Program-made: the position numbers and the translations under genes
Notes under the pieces: generated by a model
What the model was told of the DNA's origin: nothing
Databases searched by the model: none
What the model saw: the letters and a program-made list of their open reading frames with translations, nothing else
Assembly: GCF_029504575.1 (NCBI RefSeq)
Contig: NZ_JAQFII010000001.1
Span: forward strand, 4,657,001-4,721,000
Reading direction: 5' to 3'
DNA from: Streptomyces sp. SPB162
GTDB lineage: Bacteria > Actinomycetota > Actinomycetes > Streptomycetales > Streptomycetaceae
DNA: 64,000 nucleotides
Part shown: piece after piece, positions 8,188-16,201 of the stretch
Position numbering within the stretch: position 1 is the first letter of the stretch
How the letters are laid out: the number at the start of each line of letters is the position of its first letter

Positions 8188-8846
8188 TGCGAATCGTCCT
8201 CGTCGGGCCGCCTGGGGCCGGCAAGGGTACGCAGGCTGCGTTCCTCGCCAAGAACCTGTCGATCCCGCACATCTCGACGGGTGACCTCTTCCGCGCGAAC
8301 ATCAGCCAGGGCACAGCCCTGGGCAAGCAGGCGAAGTCCTACATGGACGCCGGCAACCTGGTGCCCGACGAGGTCACCATCGGGATGGCGAAGGACCGGC
8401 TGGACGAGCCGGACACCGAGGGCGGCTTCCTGCTCGACGGTTTCCCGCGCAACGTCCACCAGGCCGAGGCGCTCGACGCCTTCCTGGTCGAGCGCGGCAT
8501 CGCGCTCGACGGGGTCCTGGACCTGGAGGTCCCGGAGGACGAGGTCGTCAAGCGCATCGCCGGCCGGCGCACCTGCCGGAAGGACACCGCGCACACGTTC
8601 CACATCACGTACAAGAAGCCCGCGGTCGAGGGCGTGTGCGACGAGTGCGGCGGCGAGCTCTACCAGCGGGACGACGACTCCGAGGCGACCGTGCGCAACC
8701 GCCTCGCCGTCTACCACCGCGAGACCGAGCCGATCATCGACTACTACCGGCAGCAGGACCTGGTGGCGACGATCTCGGCGCTCGGTCCGGTCGCGGACGT
8801 CACCCAGCGGGCGATGGACGCACTGAAGAGCAACAAGAGCGCGTAG
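8187..8846 (+). CDS. adk: Adenylate kinase
   Basis: Catalyses ATP + AMP to 2 ADP in the cytoplasm. The ATG overlaps the secY stop and gives 219 residues. The P-loop GPPGAGKGTQ is at residues 7-16 and the AMP-binding motif ISTGDLFR follows; DGFPRN and the DDDSEATVRNRL region are also present. The LID domain is the long form, with one clear CxxC (CDECGG) while the first half has only a single Cys (TCRK), so it probably lacks a complete four-Cys zinc site. Confidence 0.97.
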   Translation: MRIVLVGPPGAGKGTQAAFLAKNLSIPHISTGDLFRANISQGTALGKQAKSYMDAGNLVPDEVTIGMAKDRLDEPDTEGGFLLDGFPRNVHQAEALDAFLVERGIALDGVLDLEVPEDEVVKRIAGRRTCRKDTAHTFHITYKKPAVEGVCDECGGELYQRDDDSEATVRNRLAVYHRETEPIIDYYRQQDLVATISALGPVADVTQRAMDALKSNKSA

Positions 8847-8868
8847 TACCCACCCCACGTACACAGGT

Positions 8869-8899
8869 CGGCCGCGGTGCCCTGATGGCACCGCGGCCG
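8869..8899 (+). terminator. Strong hairpin after adk
   Basis: A 13-bp perfect stem (CGGCCGCGGTGCC / GGCACCGCGGCCG) with a 5-base loop lies 22 bp after the adk stop and 40 bp before map. It lacks a long T-run, as is common for Streptomyces terminators. It may reduce read-through from secY-adk into map. Confidence 0.7.
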
Positions 8900-8939
8900 T
8901 ACTGTTTGAATGACGACTTTTCCAGAGAGGGCCACAGGC

Positions 8940-9776
8940 ATGGTCGAGATCAAGACCCCTGAGCAGATCGCCAAGATGCGCGAGGCGGGGTTGGTCGTCG
9001 CGGCCATCCACCGGGCGTGCGGTGAGGCCGCGGTACCGGGCGTGAGCACCAAGGAGCTCGACGAGATCGCCGCGAAGGTGATCGCCGAGCACGGCGCCAA
9101 GCCGAACTTCCTCGGGTACGGCGGATTCACCGGCAACATCTGCACGTCGGTCAACGACGTCGTGGTGCACGGCATCCCGGACCGGGAGACCGTCCTGAAG
9201 GACGGCGACCTCATCTCCATCGACGCGGGCGCCATCATCGACGGCTGGCACGGTGACGCGGCCTTCACGGCCTTCGTGGGCACCGGTCACGCCCCGGAGC
9301 TCATCGAGCTGAGCCGGGTGACCGAGGAGTCCATGTGGGCCGGTATCGCGGCCATGAAGAAGGGCAACCGGCTCTCCGACGTCTCGGCCGCGATCGAGGG
9401 GTACATCCGCCGCCAGCCGCGGCCGGCCTCCGGCAAGTACGGCATCGTCGAGGAGTACGGCGGCCACGGCATCGGCTCCGAGATGCACATGGACCCGCAC
9501 CTGCTGAACTACGTCAACAAGAAGCGCGGCCGGGGCATCAAGCTGGTGCCGGGCGTCTGCCTGGCGATCGAGCCGATGGTGACCCTCGGCACCCCGCGCA
9601 CCCACGTCCTCGAGGACGACTGGACGGTCAAGAGCGACGACGGGTCCTGGTCCAGCCACTGGGAGCACTCGATCGCGCTGACCGAGCAGGGCCCGCTGGT
9701 GCTCACGGCCGTCGACGGCGGCAAGGCGAAGCTGGCCGAGTACGGCATCACGGCGGCGCCCGACCCGCTGGGCTGA
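8940..9776 (+). CDS. map: Type I methionine aminopeptidase
   Basis: Removes the initiator methionine from nascent proteins. The start at 8940, behind a GAGAGGG site, gives MVEIKTPEQIAKMREAGLVVA, 278 residues. The five metal ligands of the pita-bread fold can be placed: Asp in SIDAGAI, Asp in HGDAA, His in GGHGIG, Glu in AIEPM and Glu in SSHWEHSIALTEQG. Location after secY-adk is the standard bacterial order. A further hairpin follows the gene at 9841-9864. Confidence 0.97.
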   Translation: MVEIKTPEQIAKMREAGLVVAAIHRACGEAAVPGVSTKELDEIAAKVIAEHGAKPNFLGYGGFTGNICTSVNDVVVHGIPDRETVLKDGDLISIDAGAIIDGWHGDAAFTAFVGTGHAPELIELSRVTEESMWAGIAAMKKGNRLSDVSAAIEGYIRRQPRPASGKYGIVEEYGGHGIGSEMHMDPHLLNYVNKKRGRGIKLVPGVCLAIEPMVTLGTPRTHVLEDDWTVKSDDGSWSSHWEHSIALTEQGPLVLTAVDGGKAKLAEYGITAAPDPLG

Positions 9777-9840
9777 GCCCGACGGGGCCCGCCGACGCCG
9801 CAGGACCGGGTGGAGTAACGATCACCCATCGTGGGCATCT

Positions 9841-9878
9841 ACCCCGGATTCGTCATTCCGGGGTGCCTGCCGTAGACT
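9841..9878 (+). promoter_or_regulatory. Hairpin and candidate promoter upstream of infA
   Basis: ACCCCGGA / TCCGGGGT (9841-9864) forms a stem that likely terminates the map transcript. A TAGACT hexamer at 9873-9878 is a good -10 candidate for the infA operon. The matching -35 position, around 9849-9854 (TTCGTC), is poor, so the promoter is tentative. Confidence 0.45.
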
Positions 9879-9957
9879 GACACGTCGGCTCATGTATACC
9901 CGCATGTCTGCGTGGTGTACGCGAGCCGATCAAGGTAGCCGATTCGAAGGGCGAAGC

Positions 9958-10179
9958 GTGGCCAAGAAGCAAGGTGCCATCGAAATCGAGGGCACCGTGA
10001 TCGAGTCTCTCCCGAACGCGATGTTCCGGGTGGAGCTCCAGAACGGTCACAAGGTCCTCGCGCACATCAGTGGCAAGATGCGTATGCACTACATCCGCAT
10101 CCTGCCCGATGACAGGGTCGTTGTGGAGTTGTCTCCCTACGACCTGACGCGCGGACGGATCGTCTACCGCTACAAGTAG
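9958..10179 (+). CDS. infA: Translation initiation factor IF-1
   Basis: IF-1 occupies the A site during initiation and helps IF-2 and IF-3. The GTG at 9958 gives 73 residues: MAKKQGAIEIEGTVIESLPNAMF, with the OB-fold core HKVLAHISGKMRMHYIRILPDD and the RGRIVYRYK end. The product matches the normal 72-73 residue length. It heads the alpha operon and is followed by rpmJ 59 bp later. Confidence 0.97.
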   Translation: MAKKQGAIEIEGTVIESLPNAMFRVELQNGHKVLAHISGKMRMHYIRILPDDRVVVELSPYDLTRGRIVYRYK

Positions 10180-10238
10180 ATCTCGCTGCTGCCCCGCTCC
10201 CGTGGGGCGATGGCACGACCCGGAGAACCTGACATCAC

Positions 10239-10352
10239 ATGAAGGTCAAGCCGAGCGTCAAGAAGATCTGCGACAAGTGCAAGGTGATCCGCCGTCACGG
10301 TCGGGTCATGGTCATCTGCGACAACCTGCGCCACAAGCAGCGCCAGGGCTGA
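10239..10352 (+). CDS. rpmJ: 50S ribosomal protein L36, zinc-binding type
   Basis: L36 is the smallest large-subunit protein. The 37-residue product starts MKVKPSVKKICDKCKVIRR and carries the zinc ligands in C-x2-C ... C-x4-H form (CDKC, then CDNLRH), which marks the zinc-containing version. It sits between infA and rpsM as in most bacteria. Confidence 0.96.
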   Translation: MKVKPSVKKICDKCKVIRRHGRVMVICDNLRHKQRQG

Positions 10353-10411
10353 CGCACGACCCGCAACTCGCAGTTCTTCGAGCGACGCACACACGTAATT
10401 ACGCAGTCACC

Positions 10412-10431
10412 CGTCCCGGCATGCCGGGACG
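10412..10431 (+). repeat. 20-bp perfect palindrome upstream of rpsM
   Basis: CGTCCCGGCATGCCGGGACG lies 94 bp before rpsM in the 172-bp gap after rpmJ. It may be a weak terminator or a protein-binding dyad; nothing in the sequence decides between them. I see no gene in the gap. Confidence 0.5.
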
Positions 10432-10524
10432 ACACCTTCGGCGGGGGCCGAGGACCCGGAACGTACCTTGTACGGCGGCCGGGAACGGTACTGCGGAAGA
10501 CCTCCGAATCAACAGGAGCCATGA

Positions 10525-10905
10525 ATGGCACGCCTTTCCGGCGTTGACCTCCCGCGTGAGAAGCGCGTGGAGATCGCCCTCACCTACGTCTTCGGCATCG
10601 GTCGCACCCGTGCCCAGGAGACCCTGAAGAACACCGGTGTGAACCCCGACACCCGCGTTCGCGACCTTGCCGAGGAAGACCTCGTCAAGCTCCGCGACTA
10701 CGTGGATGCCAACTTCAAGACCGAGGGTGACCTCCGTCGCGAGGTGCAGGCCGACATCCGCCGCAAGGTCGAGATCGGCTGCTACCAGGGTCTGCGTCAC
10801 CGTCGTGGCCTTCCGGTCCACGGTCAGCGCACCCACACCAACGCTCGTACCCGCAAGGGTCCGCGTCGCGCCATCGCCGGTAAGAAGAAGCCGGGCAAGA
10901 AGTAG
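10525..10905 (+). CDS. rpsM: 30S ribosomal protein S13
   Basis: S13 lies in the head of the small subunit and touches the P-site tRNA and 50S bridges. The 126-residue product begins MARLSGVDLPREKRVEIALTYVFGIG and has the C-terminal RHRRGLPVHGQRTHTNARTRKG motif. A CAGGAG site precedes the ATG. It starts the run rpsM-rpsK-rpsD-rpoA-rplQ. Confidence 0.97.
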   Translation: MARLSGVDLPREKRVEIALTYVFGIGRTRAQETLKNTGVNPDTRVRDLAEEDLVKLRDYVDANFKTEGDLRREVQADIRRKVEIGCYQGLRHRRGLPVHGQRTHTNARTRKGPRRAIAGKKKPGKK

Positions 10906-11002
10906 TCCTAGCGGACGCCACTGCGGTGCGCCGGGTTCGCCCCCGGATCTCCGCAGAAGTAAGCGGTTCGCTCAGGACCGACCACCTCCACGGGAGTAAT
11001 AC

Positions 11003-11407
11003 ATGCCTCCGAAGGGCCGTCAGGGCGCAGTCAAGAAGGTGCGCCGCAAGGAAAAGAAGAACGTCGCTCATGGGCACGCCCACATCAAGAGCACGTTCAA
11101 CAACACGATCGTCTCGATCACGGACCCCTCGGGCAACGTGATCGCTTGGGCCTCTGCCGGCCATGTCGGCTTCAAGGGCTCGCGCAAGTCGACTCCGTTC
11201 GCCGCGCAGATGGCCGCCGAATCGGCTGCCCGTCGCGCGCAGGAGCACGGCATGCGCAAGGTCGACGTCTTCGTCAAGGGTCCCGGCTCCGGCCGTGAGA
11301 CCGCGATCCGCTCCCTCCAGGCCACTGGCCTCGAGGTCGGCTCGATTCAAGACGTCACCCCCACTCCGCACAACGGATGCCGCCCGCCCAAGCGCCGCCG
11401 CGTCTGA
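11003..11407 (+). CDS. rpsK: 30S ribosomal protein S11
   Basis: S11 shapes the platform of the small subunit. The 134-residue product has the conserved HGHAHIKSTFNNTIVSITD segment, GFKGSRKSTPFAAQ, and the C-terminal DVTPTPHNGCRPPKRRRV. The 97-bp gap before it has no separate gene. The stop is 26 bp before rpsD. Confidence 0.97.
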   Translation: MPPKGRQGAVKKVRRKEKKNVAHGHAHIKSTFNNTIVSITDPSGNVIAWASAGHVGFKGSRKSTPFAAQMAAESAARRAQEHGMRKVDVFVKGPGSGRETAIRSLQATGLEVGSIQDVTPTPHNGCRPPKRRRV

Positions 11408-11433
11408 CCACCTGAAGTAGGAGACAAGACAAT

Positions 11434-12060
11434 ATGGCGCGTTACACCGGGGCCGACTGCAAGCGATGCCGTCGGGAGAAGCAGAAGCTGTTCCTCAAGG
11501 GCAGCAAGTGCGAGAGCGCAAAGTGCCCGATCGAGATCCGTCCTTACCCCCCGGGTGAGCACGGCCGCGGGCGCACCAAGGACAGCGAGTACCTCCTTCA
11601 GCTCCGCGAGAAGCAGAAGTGTGCCCGTATCTACGGTGTACTCGAGAAGCAGTTCGTGAACTACTACAAGGAAGCGAACCAGAAGTCCGGCAAGACCGGT
11701 GAGAACCTTCTGCGCATCCTTGAGATCCGTCTCGACAACGTGGTCTACCGGGCCGGCTTCGCCAAGTCCCGCGACCACGCCCGTCAGCTGGTTCGTCACG
11801 GACACATCACCGTGAACGGCCGCAAGACCGACATCCCGTCGGCTCGCGTGGCTGTGAACGACATCGTCGAGGTTCGTGAGTCCTCGCGTCAGATGACCCC
11901 GTTCGTGGTCGCTGCCGCCGAGGCCGGCGAGAAGACCGTGCCCGCGTGGCTCGAGTCGATCCCGTCGAAGCTCCGGATCCTCGTGCACTCCCTGCCCGAG
12001 CGGCCTGTCATCGACACGCAGGTCCAGGAGCAGCTGATCGTGGAGCTCTACTCCAAGTAG
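11434..12060 (+). CDS. rpsD: 30S ribosomal protein S4, zinc-binding type
   Basis: S4 nucleates 30S assembly and contributes to the mRNA entry helicase. The 208-residue product has four N-terminal cysteines (CKRC at residues 9-12, then SKCESAKC) that form a zinc site, followed by the RPYPPGEHGRGR motif and the S4 RNA-binding domain (LDNVVYRAGFAKSRDHARQLVRHGHI). The position between rpsK and rpoA is classical for most bacteria. From memory, S. coelicolor lacks rpsD here and carries a zinc-free S4 elsewhere, so this arrangement is notable. Confidence 0.95.
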   Translation: MARYTGADCKRCRREKQKLFLKGSKCESAKCPIEIRPYPPGEHGRGRTKDSEYLLQLREKQKCARIYGVLEKQFVNYYKEANQKSGKTGENLLRILEIRLDNVVYRAGFAKSRDHARQLVRHGHITVNGRKTDIPSARVAVNDIVEVRESSRQMTPFVVAAAEAGEKTVPAWLESIPSKLRILVHSLPERPVIDTQVQEQLIVELYSK

Positions 12061-12076
12061 TAGTGGCTCAGCGATG

Positions 12077-12120
12077 CGGGCGGTACGACCGGGGGGATCT
12101 CCCTTCGGTCGTGCCGCCCG
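12077..12120 (+). other. Hairpin between rpsD and rpoA
   Basis: A 15-bp stem with one mismatch (CGGGCGGTACGACCG at 12077-12091 with 12106-12120) lies in the 117-bp gap ahead of rpoA. It resembles an intra-operon attenuator that could lower ribosomal protein output relative to, or separate it from, RNA polymerase alpha. No T-run follows. Confidence 0.55.
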
Positions 12121-12177
12121 TACCCTTGCAGTACCCCTCGGTATCAAATAGCGGATGCCGATGACTGGAGGAACATC

Positions 12178-13200
12178 ATGCTTATCGCTCAGCGTCCGTC
12201 GCTGACCGAAGAGGTCGTCGACGAATTCCGCTCCCGGTTCGTGATCGAGCCGCTGGAGCCGGGCTTCGGCTACACCCTCGGAAACTCCCTTCGCCGCACG
12301 CTCCTCTCCTCGATCCCCGGTGCCGCTGTCACCAGCATCCGGGTCGACGGCGTCCTGCACGAGTTCACCACCGTGCCGGGTGTCAAGGAGGACGTGACCG
12401 ACGTCATCCTCAACATCAAGCAGCTCGTCGTCTCCTCGGAGCACGACGAGCCCGTCGTGATGTACCTGCGCAAGCAGGGCCCGGGTGTCGTCACCGCCGC
12501 CGACATCGCGCCCCCGGCCGGTGTCGAGGTGCACAACCCCGACCTGGTTCTGGCCACCCTGAACGCCAAGGGCAAGCTGGAGATGGAGCTGACCGTCGAG
12601 CGCGGTCGCGGCTACGTCTCCGCTGTCCAGAACAAGCAGCAGGGCCAGGAGATCGGCCGGATCCCGGTCGACTCCATCTACAGCCCGGTGCTCAAGGTCA
12701 CGTACAAGGTCGAGGCGACCCGTGTCGAGCAGCGCACCGACTTCGACAAGCTGATCGTCGACGTCGAGACCAAGCAGGCCATGCGCCCGCGCGACGCCAT
12801 GGCGTCGGCCGGTAAGACCCTGGTCGAGCTGTTCGGCCTGGCCCGCGAGCTCAACGTCGACGCCGAGGGCATCGACATGGGCCCGTCCCCGACGGACGCC
12901 GCCCTGGCCGCCGATCTGGCACTGCCGATCGAGGAGCTCGAGCTCACCGTTCGTTCGTACAACTGCCTCAAGCGCGAGGGCATCCACTCCGTGGGTGAGC
13001 TCGTCGCCCGCTCCGAGGCCGACCTGCTCGACATCCGCAACTTCGGTGCGAAGTCGATCGACGAGGTCAAGGCGAAGCTGGCCGGCATGGGCCTGGCCCT
13101 CAAGGACAGCCCGCCCGGATTCGACCCCACCGCCGCCGCCGACGCCTTCGGCGCCGACGACGACGTGGACGCCGGATTCGTGGAGACCGAGCAGTACTGA
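12178..13200 (+). CDS. rpoA: DNA-directed RNA polymerase alpha subunit
   Basis: Alpha dimerises to nucleate RNA polymerase assembly, and its C-terminal domain contacts UP elements and activators. The 340-residue protein has the N-terminal dimerisation domain (FVIEPLEPGFGYTLGNSLRRTLLSSIPG) and, from about residue 250, the C-terminal domain with TVRSYNCLKREGIHSVGELV and NFGAKSIDEVKAKL. The acidic tail after residue 315 is typical of actinomycetes. An ACTGGAGGA site precedes the ATG. Confidence 0.98.
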   Translation: MLIAQRPSLTEEVVDEFRSRFVIEPLEPGFGYTLGNSLRRTLLSSIPGAAVTSIRVDGVLHEFTTVPGVKEDVTDVILNIKQLVVSSEHDEPVVMYLRKQGPGVVTAADIAPPAGVEVHNPDLVLATLNAKGKLEMELTVERGRGYVSAVQNKQQGQEIGRIPVDSIYSPVLKVTYKVEATRVEQRTDFDKLIVDVETKQAMRPRDAMASAGKTLVELFGLARELNVDAEGIDMGPSPTDAALAADLALPIEELELTVRSYNCLKREGIHSVGELVARSEADLLDIRNFGAKSIDEVKAKLAGMGLALKDSPPGFDPTAAADAFGADDDVDAGFVETEQY

Positions 13201-13352
13201 TCCGACTCCGTCGCGGAGGCGGGACCGACCGCGGTTCATCCCGTGGGTCCCCGCCTCCGCGCGGTTCGGCAGAGACTTCTGGCAGGCACACGCCCGTCGG
13301 ACACTGACACCGGTACCTGATCCGGCCGGTGCAGAAAAGAAGGAGAAAGACC

Positions 13353-13868
13353 ATGCCTCAGCCCGCCAAGGGTGCTCGTCTGGGCGGCAGCGCCGCCCAC
13401 GAGCGTCACCTGCTCGCGAACCTTGCGAAGGCGCTGTTCGAGCACGGCCGCATCACCACCACCGAGGCCAAGGCGCGTCGTCTGCGTCCGGTCGCGGAGC
13501 GCCTCATCACCAAGGCGAAGAAGGGCGACATCCACAACCGTCGCCAGGTGCTGGCCACCATCACCGACAAGAGCATCGTGCACACGCTCTTCACGGAGAT
13601 CGGCCCGCGCTACGAGAACCGCCCCGGTGGTTACACGCGTATCACCAAGATCGGCAACCGTCGTGGCGACAACGCCCCGATGGCGGTCATCGAGCTGGTC
13701 GAGGCCCTGACCGTGGCCCAGGCCGCCACCGGTGAGGCCGAGGCCGCGACGAAGCGCGCGGTGAAGGAAGACACCCTCAAGAAGGACGACGCCCCGGCGA
13801 AGTCCGACGAGGTCGTCGAGGACGCCAAGCCGGCCGAGAAGGCCGACGAGGAGTCGAAGGACGCCTGA
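13353..13868 (+). CDS. rplQ: 50S ribosomal protein L17
   Basis: L17 lies near the exit tunnel. The ATG at 13353, behind AAGGAG, gives MPQPAKGARLGGSAAHERHLL and the conserved LANLAKALFEHGRITTTEAKARRLRPVAE segment. The 171-residue protein has a charged Lys/Asp/Glu C-terminal tail of about 50 residues beyond the usual core, a known actinomycete feature. It is the last gene of the alpha operon and is followed by a strong terminator. Confidence 0.97.
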   Translation: MPQPAKGARLGGSAAHERHLLANLAKALFEHGRITTTEAKARRLRPVAERLITKAKKGDIHNRRQVLATITDKSIVHTLFTEIGPRYENRPGGYTRITKIGNRRGDNAPMAVIELVEALTVAQAATGEAEAATKRAVKEDTLKKDDAPAKSDEVVEDAKPAEKADEESKDA

Positions 13869-13891
13869 TCCAGGCGTTCGGCGTACTACGG

Positions 13892-13926
13892 ACGGGCCCG
13901 CTCCCAGCTTCTGGGGGCGGGCCCGT
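13892..13926 (+). terminator. Terminator after rplQ
   Basis: A 15-bp stem with one mismatch (ACGGGCCCGCTCCCA / TGGGGGCGGGCCCGT) and a 5-base loop begins 24 bp after rplQ. It ends the alpha operon before truA. Confidence 0.8.
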
Positions 13927-13986
13927 TCCGCATTCACGACGCGTGCGACCGCACGCCCGACACGATCCGCAACGGAGGACCGCACG

Positions 13987-14832
13987 GTGAGCGACGAGGT
14001 GGAGCCCGGTTTCGTACGGGTGCGGCTGGACCTGTCGTACGACGGGGCCGAATTCTCCGGCTGGGCGAAGCAGCGGACGCGGCGCACCGTGCAGGGCGAC
14101 CTGGAGGCGGCGCTGCAGACGGTCATGCGGCTGCGGGAGCCGGTCTCGCTGACGGTGGCCGGCCGGACGGACGCGGGGGTACACGCGCGGGGCCAGGTCG
14201 CGCACCTGGACCTGGCGGAGGACGTGTGGGCCGAGCACGGCGAGAAGCTGCTGCGGCGGCTCGCGGGGAAGCTGCCGCACGACGTGCGGGTGTGGAGTGT
14301 CGCCGTGGCTCCGCGGGCCTTCAACGCGCGGTTCTCGGCGATCTGGCGGCGTTACGCGTACCGGGTCGGCGACCAGCAGGCCGGGGTCGACCCGCTGCTG
14401 CGCGGACACGTGCTGTGGCACGACCGGCCGCTGGACGTGGACCTCATGAACGAGGCGGCCGGCAAGCTGCTCGGCGAGCACGACTTCGCGGCCTACTGCA
14501 AGAAGCGCGAGGGCGCGACGACCATCCGCAAGCTGCTGGACCTGCACTGGGAGCGCTCGCCCGACGGGCTGGCCGTCGCGACCGTGCGGGCCGACGCGTT
14601 CTGTCACAACATGGTGCGGGCGCTGGTCGGCTCCATGCTGCTGGTCGGCGACGGGCACCGGGCGGCGGAGTTCCCCGGCGAGGTGCTCGCCGGAGGCGTC
14701 CGCAACTCGGCGGTCAACGTGGTGCGCCCGCACGGGCTGACCCTCGAAGAGGTCGGCTACCCGGCGGATGACGAGCTCGCGGCCCGCAACCTGCTGGCCC
14801 GTAACCTGCGCACGCTGCCGGGCTGTCTCTGA
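13987..14832 (+). CDS. truA: tRNA pseudouridine(38-40) synthase TruA
   Basis: Converts uridines 38-40 in the tRNA anticodon arm to pseudouridine. The GTG start behind CGGAGG gives 281 residues. The catalytic Asp62 lies in the GRTDAGVHA motif, and FNARFSAIWRRYAYRV and FCHNMVRALVGSML are typical TruA segments. Position directly after rplQ is conserved in actinomycetes. It converges with the next gene across a bidirectional hairpin. Confidence 0.97.
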   Translation: MSDEVEPGFVRVRLDLSYDGAEFSGWAKQRTRRTVQGDLEAALQTVMRLREPVSLTVAGRTDAGVHARGQVAHLDLAEDVWAEHGEKLLRRLAGKLPHDVRVWSVAVAPRAFNARFSAIWRRYAYRVGDQQAGVDPLLRGHVLWHDRPLDVDLMNEAAGKLLGEHDFAAYCKKREGATTIRKLLDLHWERSPDGLAVATVRADAFCHNMVRALVGSMLLVGDGHRAAEFPGEVLAGGVRNSAVNVVRPHGLTLEEVGYPADDELAARNLLARNLRTLPGCL

Positions 14833-14836
14833 CGGT

Positions 14837-14861
14837 CGTCCCCCCGGCGTCCGGGGGGACG
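14837..14861. terminator. Bidirectional terminator between truA and a convergent gene
   Basis: CGTCCCCCCGG / CCGGGGGGACG with a 3-base loop lies between the stop of truA (+) and the stop of the minus-strand membrane protein gene at 14872. The position suits termination from both sides. Confidence 0.75.
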
Positions 14862-14871
14862 ATCGGCCGGC

Positions 14872-16077
14872 CTAGCTGCCCGCGGCCGTCTCGCGCGCGG
14901 CCGCGTCCTTGCCGCGCTGCACGATGCGCTCGAAGGCGAAGTTCGACGCGTCGACCCCGGCCTGCTTGGACGCGGTGTCGGCGTTGGTGGCGCTCGTGCC
15001 GTTCTTGGGCCCGGAGATCGTGTAGTAGGCGTAGCGGCCGACCGAGTTGGAGGTCGTCCAGCAGGACACGTTGTGGCAGAACGCGGCGACTCCGCCGCCG
15101 TTCAGCGGCAGCAGGAAGTGCAGGGTGGCCTTGGCCTTGGCGGCCGGCGCCTTGCCGTCGAAGACCGCGACGCCGACGGTGACCGCGGAGTTGCCCAGCA
15201 CGTAGGTCGCCCGGACCACCTGGCGGCAGCCGTTCTGCGGCAGCGCCGTCGCGAGCCCGTCGGTGGCCGCGGCGGCGCAGCTGGTCGTCGAGGTGCCGGC
15301 GGTCCTGGTGTAGGTGCGGCCGGCGATCGTCATGAGCTTGCCGGGGAAGAGGGTGTCCGCGCCGATGGGGGCGGTGTCCTTCTTCGCCGTGGAGATGTAG
15401 TCCAGCGGGTTCTTCGGCGGCGGCGGGGCGACCGAGGAGAAGGACGGCTCGGGCGGCAGGGGCTGCGAGGGCGCGGTGGTGGTGGGGCCCGCTTTCGGCT
15501 TGCCGTCGCTCTTGTTCGACGCCACGACGGCGGCGGCGACGATCCCCGCGACGGCCACCGCGGCGAGCGCTCCGCCGCCGATCATGAACAGCTTGCGGCG
15601 CTTGGCCGCGCGCTCGCGCTCCGCGGCGAGCGCTCCCCAGTCGGGGGCGCTGGACTGCGGGGTCTGCGGGAAGGCGCCGGGGCCGGCCGCCGGGCCCTGC
15701 GGCTGCTGGGGGAAGGACGGCGGGGCACCGGCGGAGAGGCCGCTCGTCGGCGGGGCCCAGGCGGGCGCCTGCGGCGCGTCGGGGCCGCTCCGCGCGGGCT
15801 GCTGGGGCGGTTGCGGGGCCTGCGCGGGCTGCTGGGCGCCGGCGGACGGCCAGCTCTGCGCGCCCTGGCCGTAAGGGTCGGGCTGCTGTGCCTGCGGAGC
15901 CGCGCCGTCGGGTATCCGCGGGGCGGGCGCGGCGGGCGGTCCCTGGTAGGGGAGGGGCCGGGACGGGATGACGAGTCCCTCCAGCACCTCGCGCCGGCCC
16001 TCGCTCCCGGACTCGGGCGGAGTGGGCGCCGGCGTGCCCTGGCGCGGGTCGTGGGAAGGCGTGGGCCCATCAGTCAT
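14872..16077 (-). CDS. Membrane-anchored protein with Pro/Gln-rich cytoplasmic part, function unknown
   Basis: I do not recognise a named family. From the ATG at 16077 the product has 401 residues. The first 170 are Pro/Ala/Gln rich, then RAAKRRKLFMIGG leads into one membrane span (about residues 170-192) and an exported domain of about 200 residues. This domain has four cysteines that could form two disulfides and ends with a VDASNFAFERIVQRGKDAA segment. The layout (disordered inside, one span, globular outside) is frequent among Streptomyces envelope proteins. Two upstream in-frame ATGs exist at 16086 and 16089. Confidence 0.8.
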   Translation of the reverse strand: MTDGPTPSHDPRQGTPAPTPPESGSEGRREVLEGLVIPSRPLPYQGPPAAPAPRIPDGAAPQAQQPDPYGQGAQSWPSAGAQQPAQAPQPPQQPARSGPDAPQAPAWAPPTSGLSAGAPPSFPQQPQGPAAGPGAFPQTPQSSAPDWGALAAERERAAKRRKLFMIGGGALAAVAVAGIVAAAVVASNKSDGKPKAGPTTTAPSQPLPPEPSFSSVAPPPPKNPLDYISTAKKDTAPIGADTLFPGKLMTIAGRTYTRTAGTSTTSCAAAATDGLATALPQNGCRQVVRATYVLGNSAVTVGVAVFDGKAPAAKAKATLHFLLPLNGGGVAAFCHNVSCWTTSNSVGRYAYYTISGPKNGTSATNADTASKQAGVDASNFAFERIVQRGKDAAARETAAGS

Positions 16078-16201
16078 GACGCGCATCATATTCGCCGGAC
16101 GGGCGGGGTGGACGCCCGATCCCGGCGGCCCCGGGCGACGGTGTCCGGCCGCTGGAAATCGGTTTGGGCCGGGGCCCCGGCAGGGGCGAGAATCCAGAGT
16201 T

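Noticed and set aside
11347..13239. 630-codon minus-strand frame opposite rpsD and rpoA
   Set aside because: Shadow of the codon bias of the ribosomal genes; no ribosome binding site logic and no domain.
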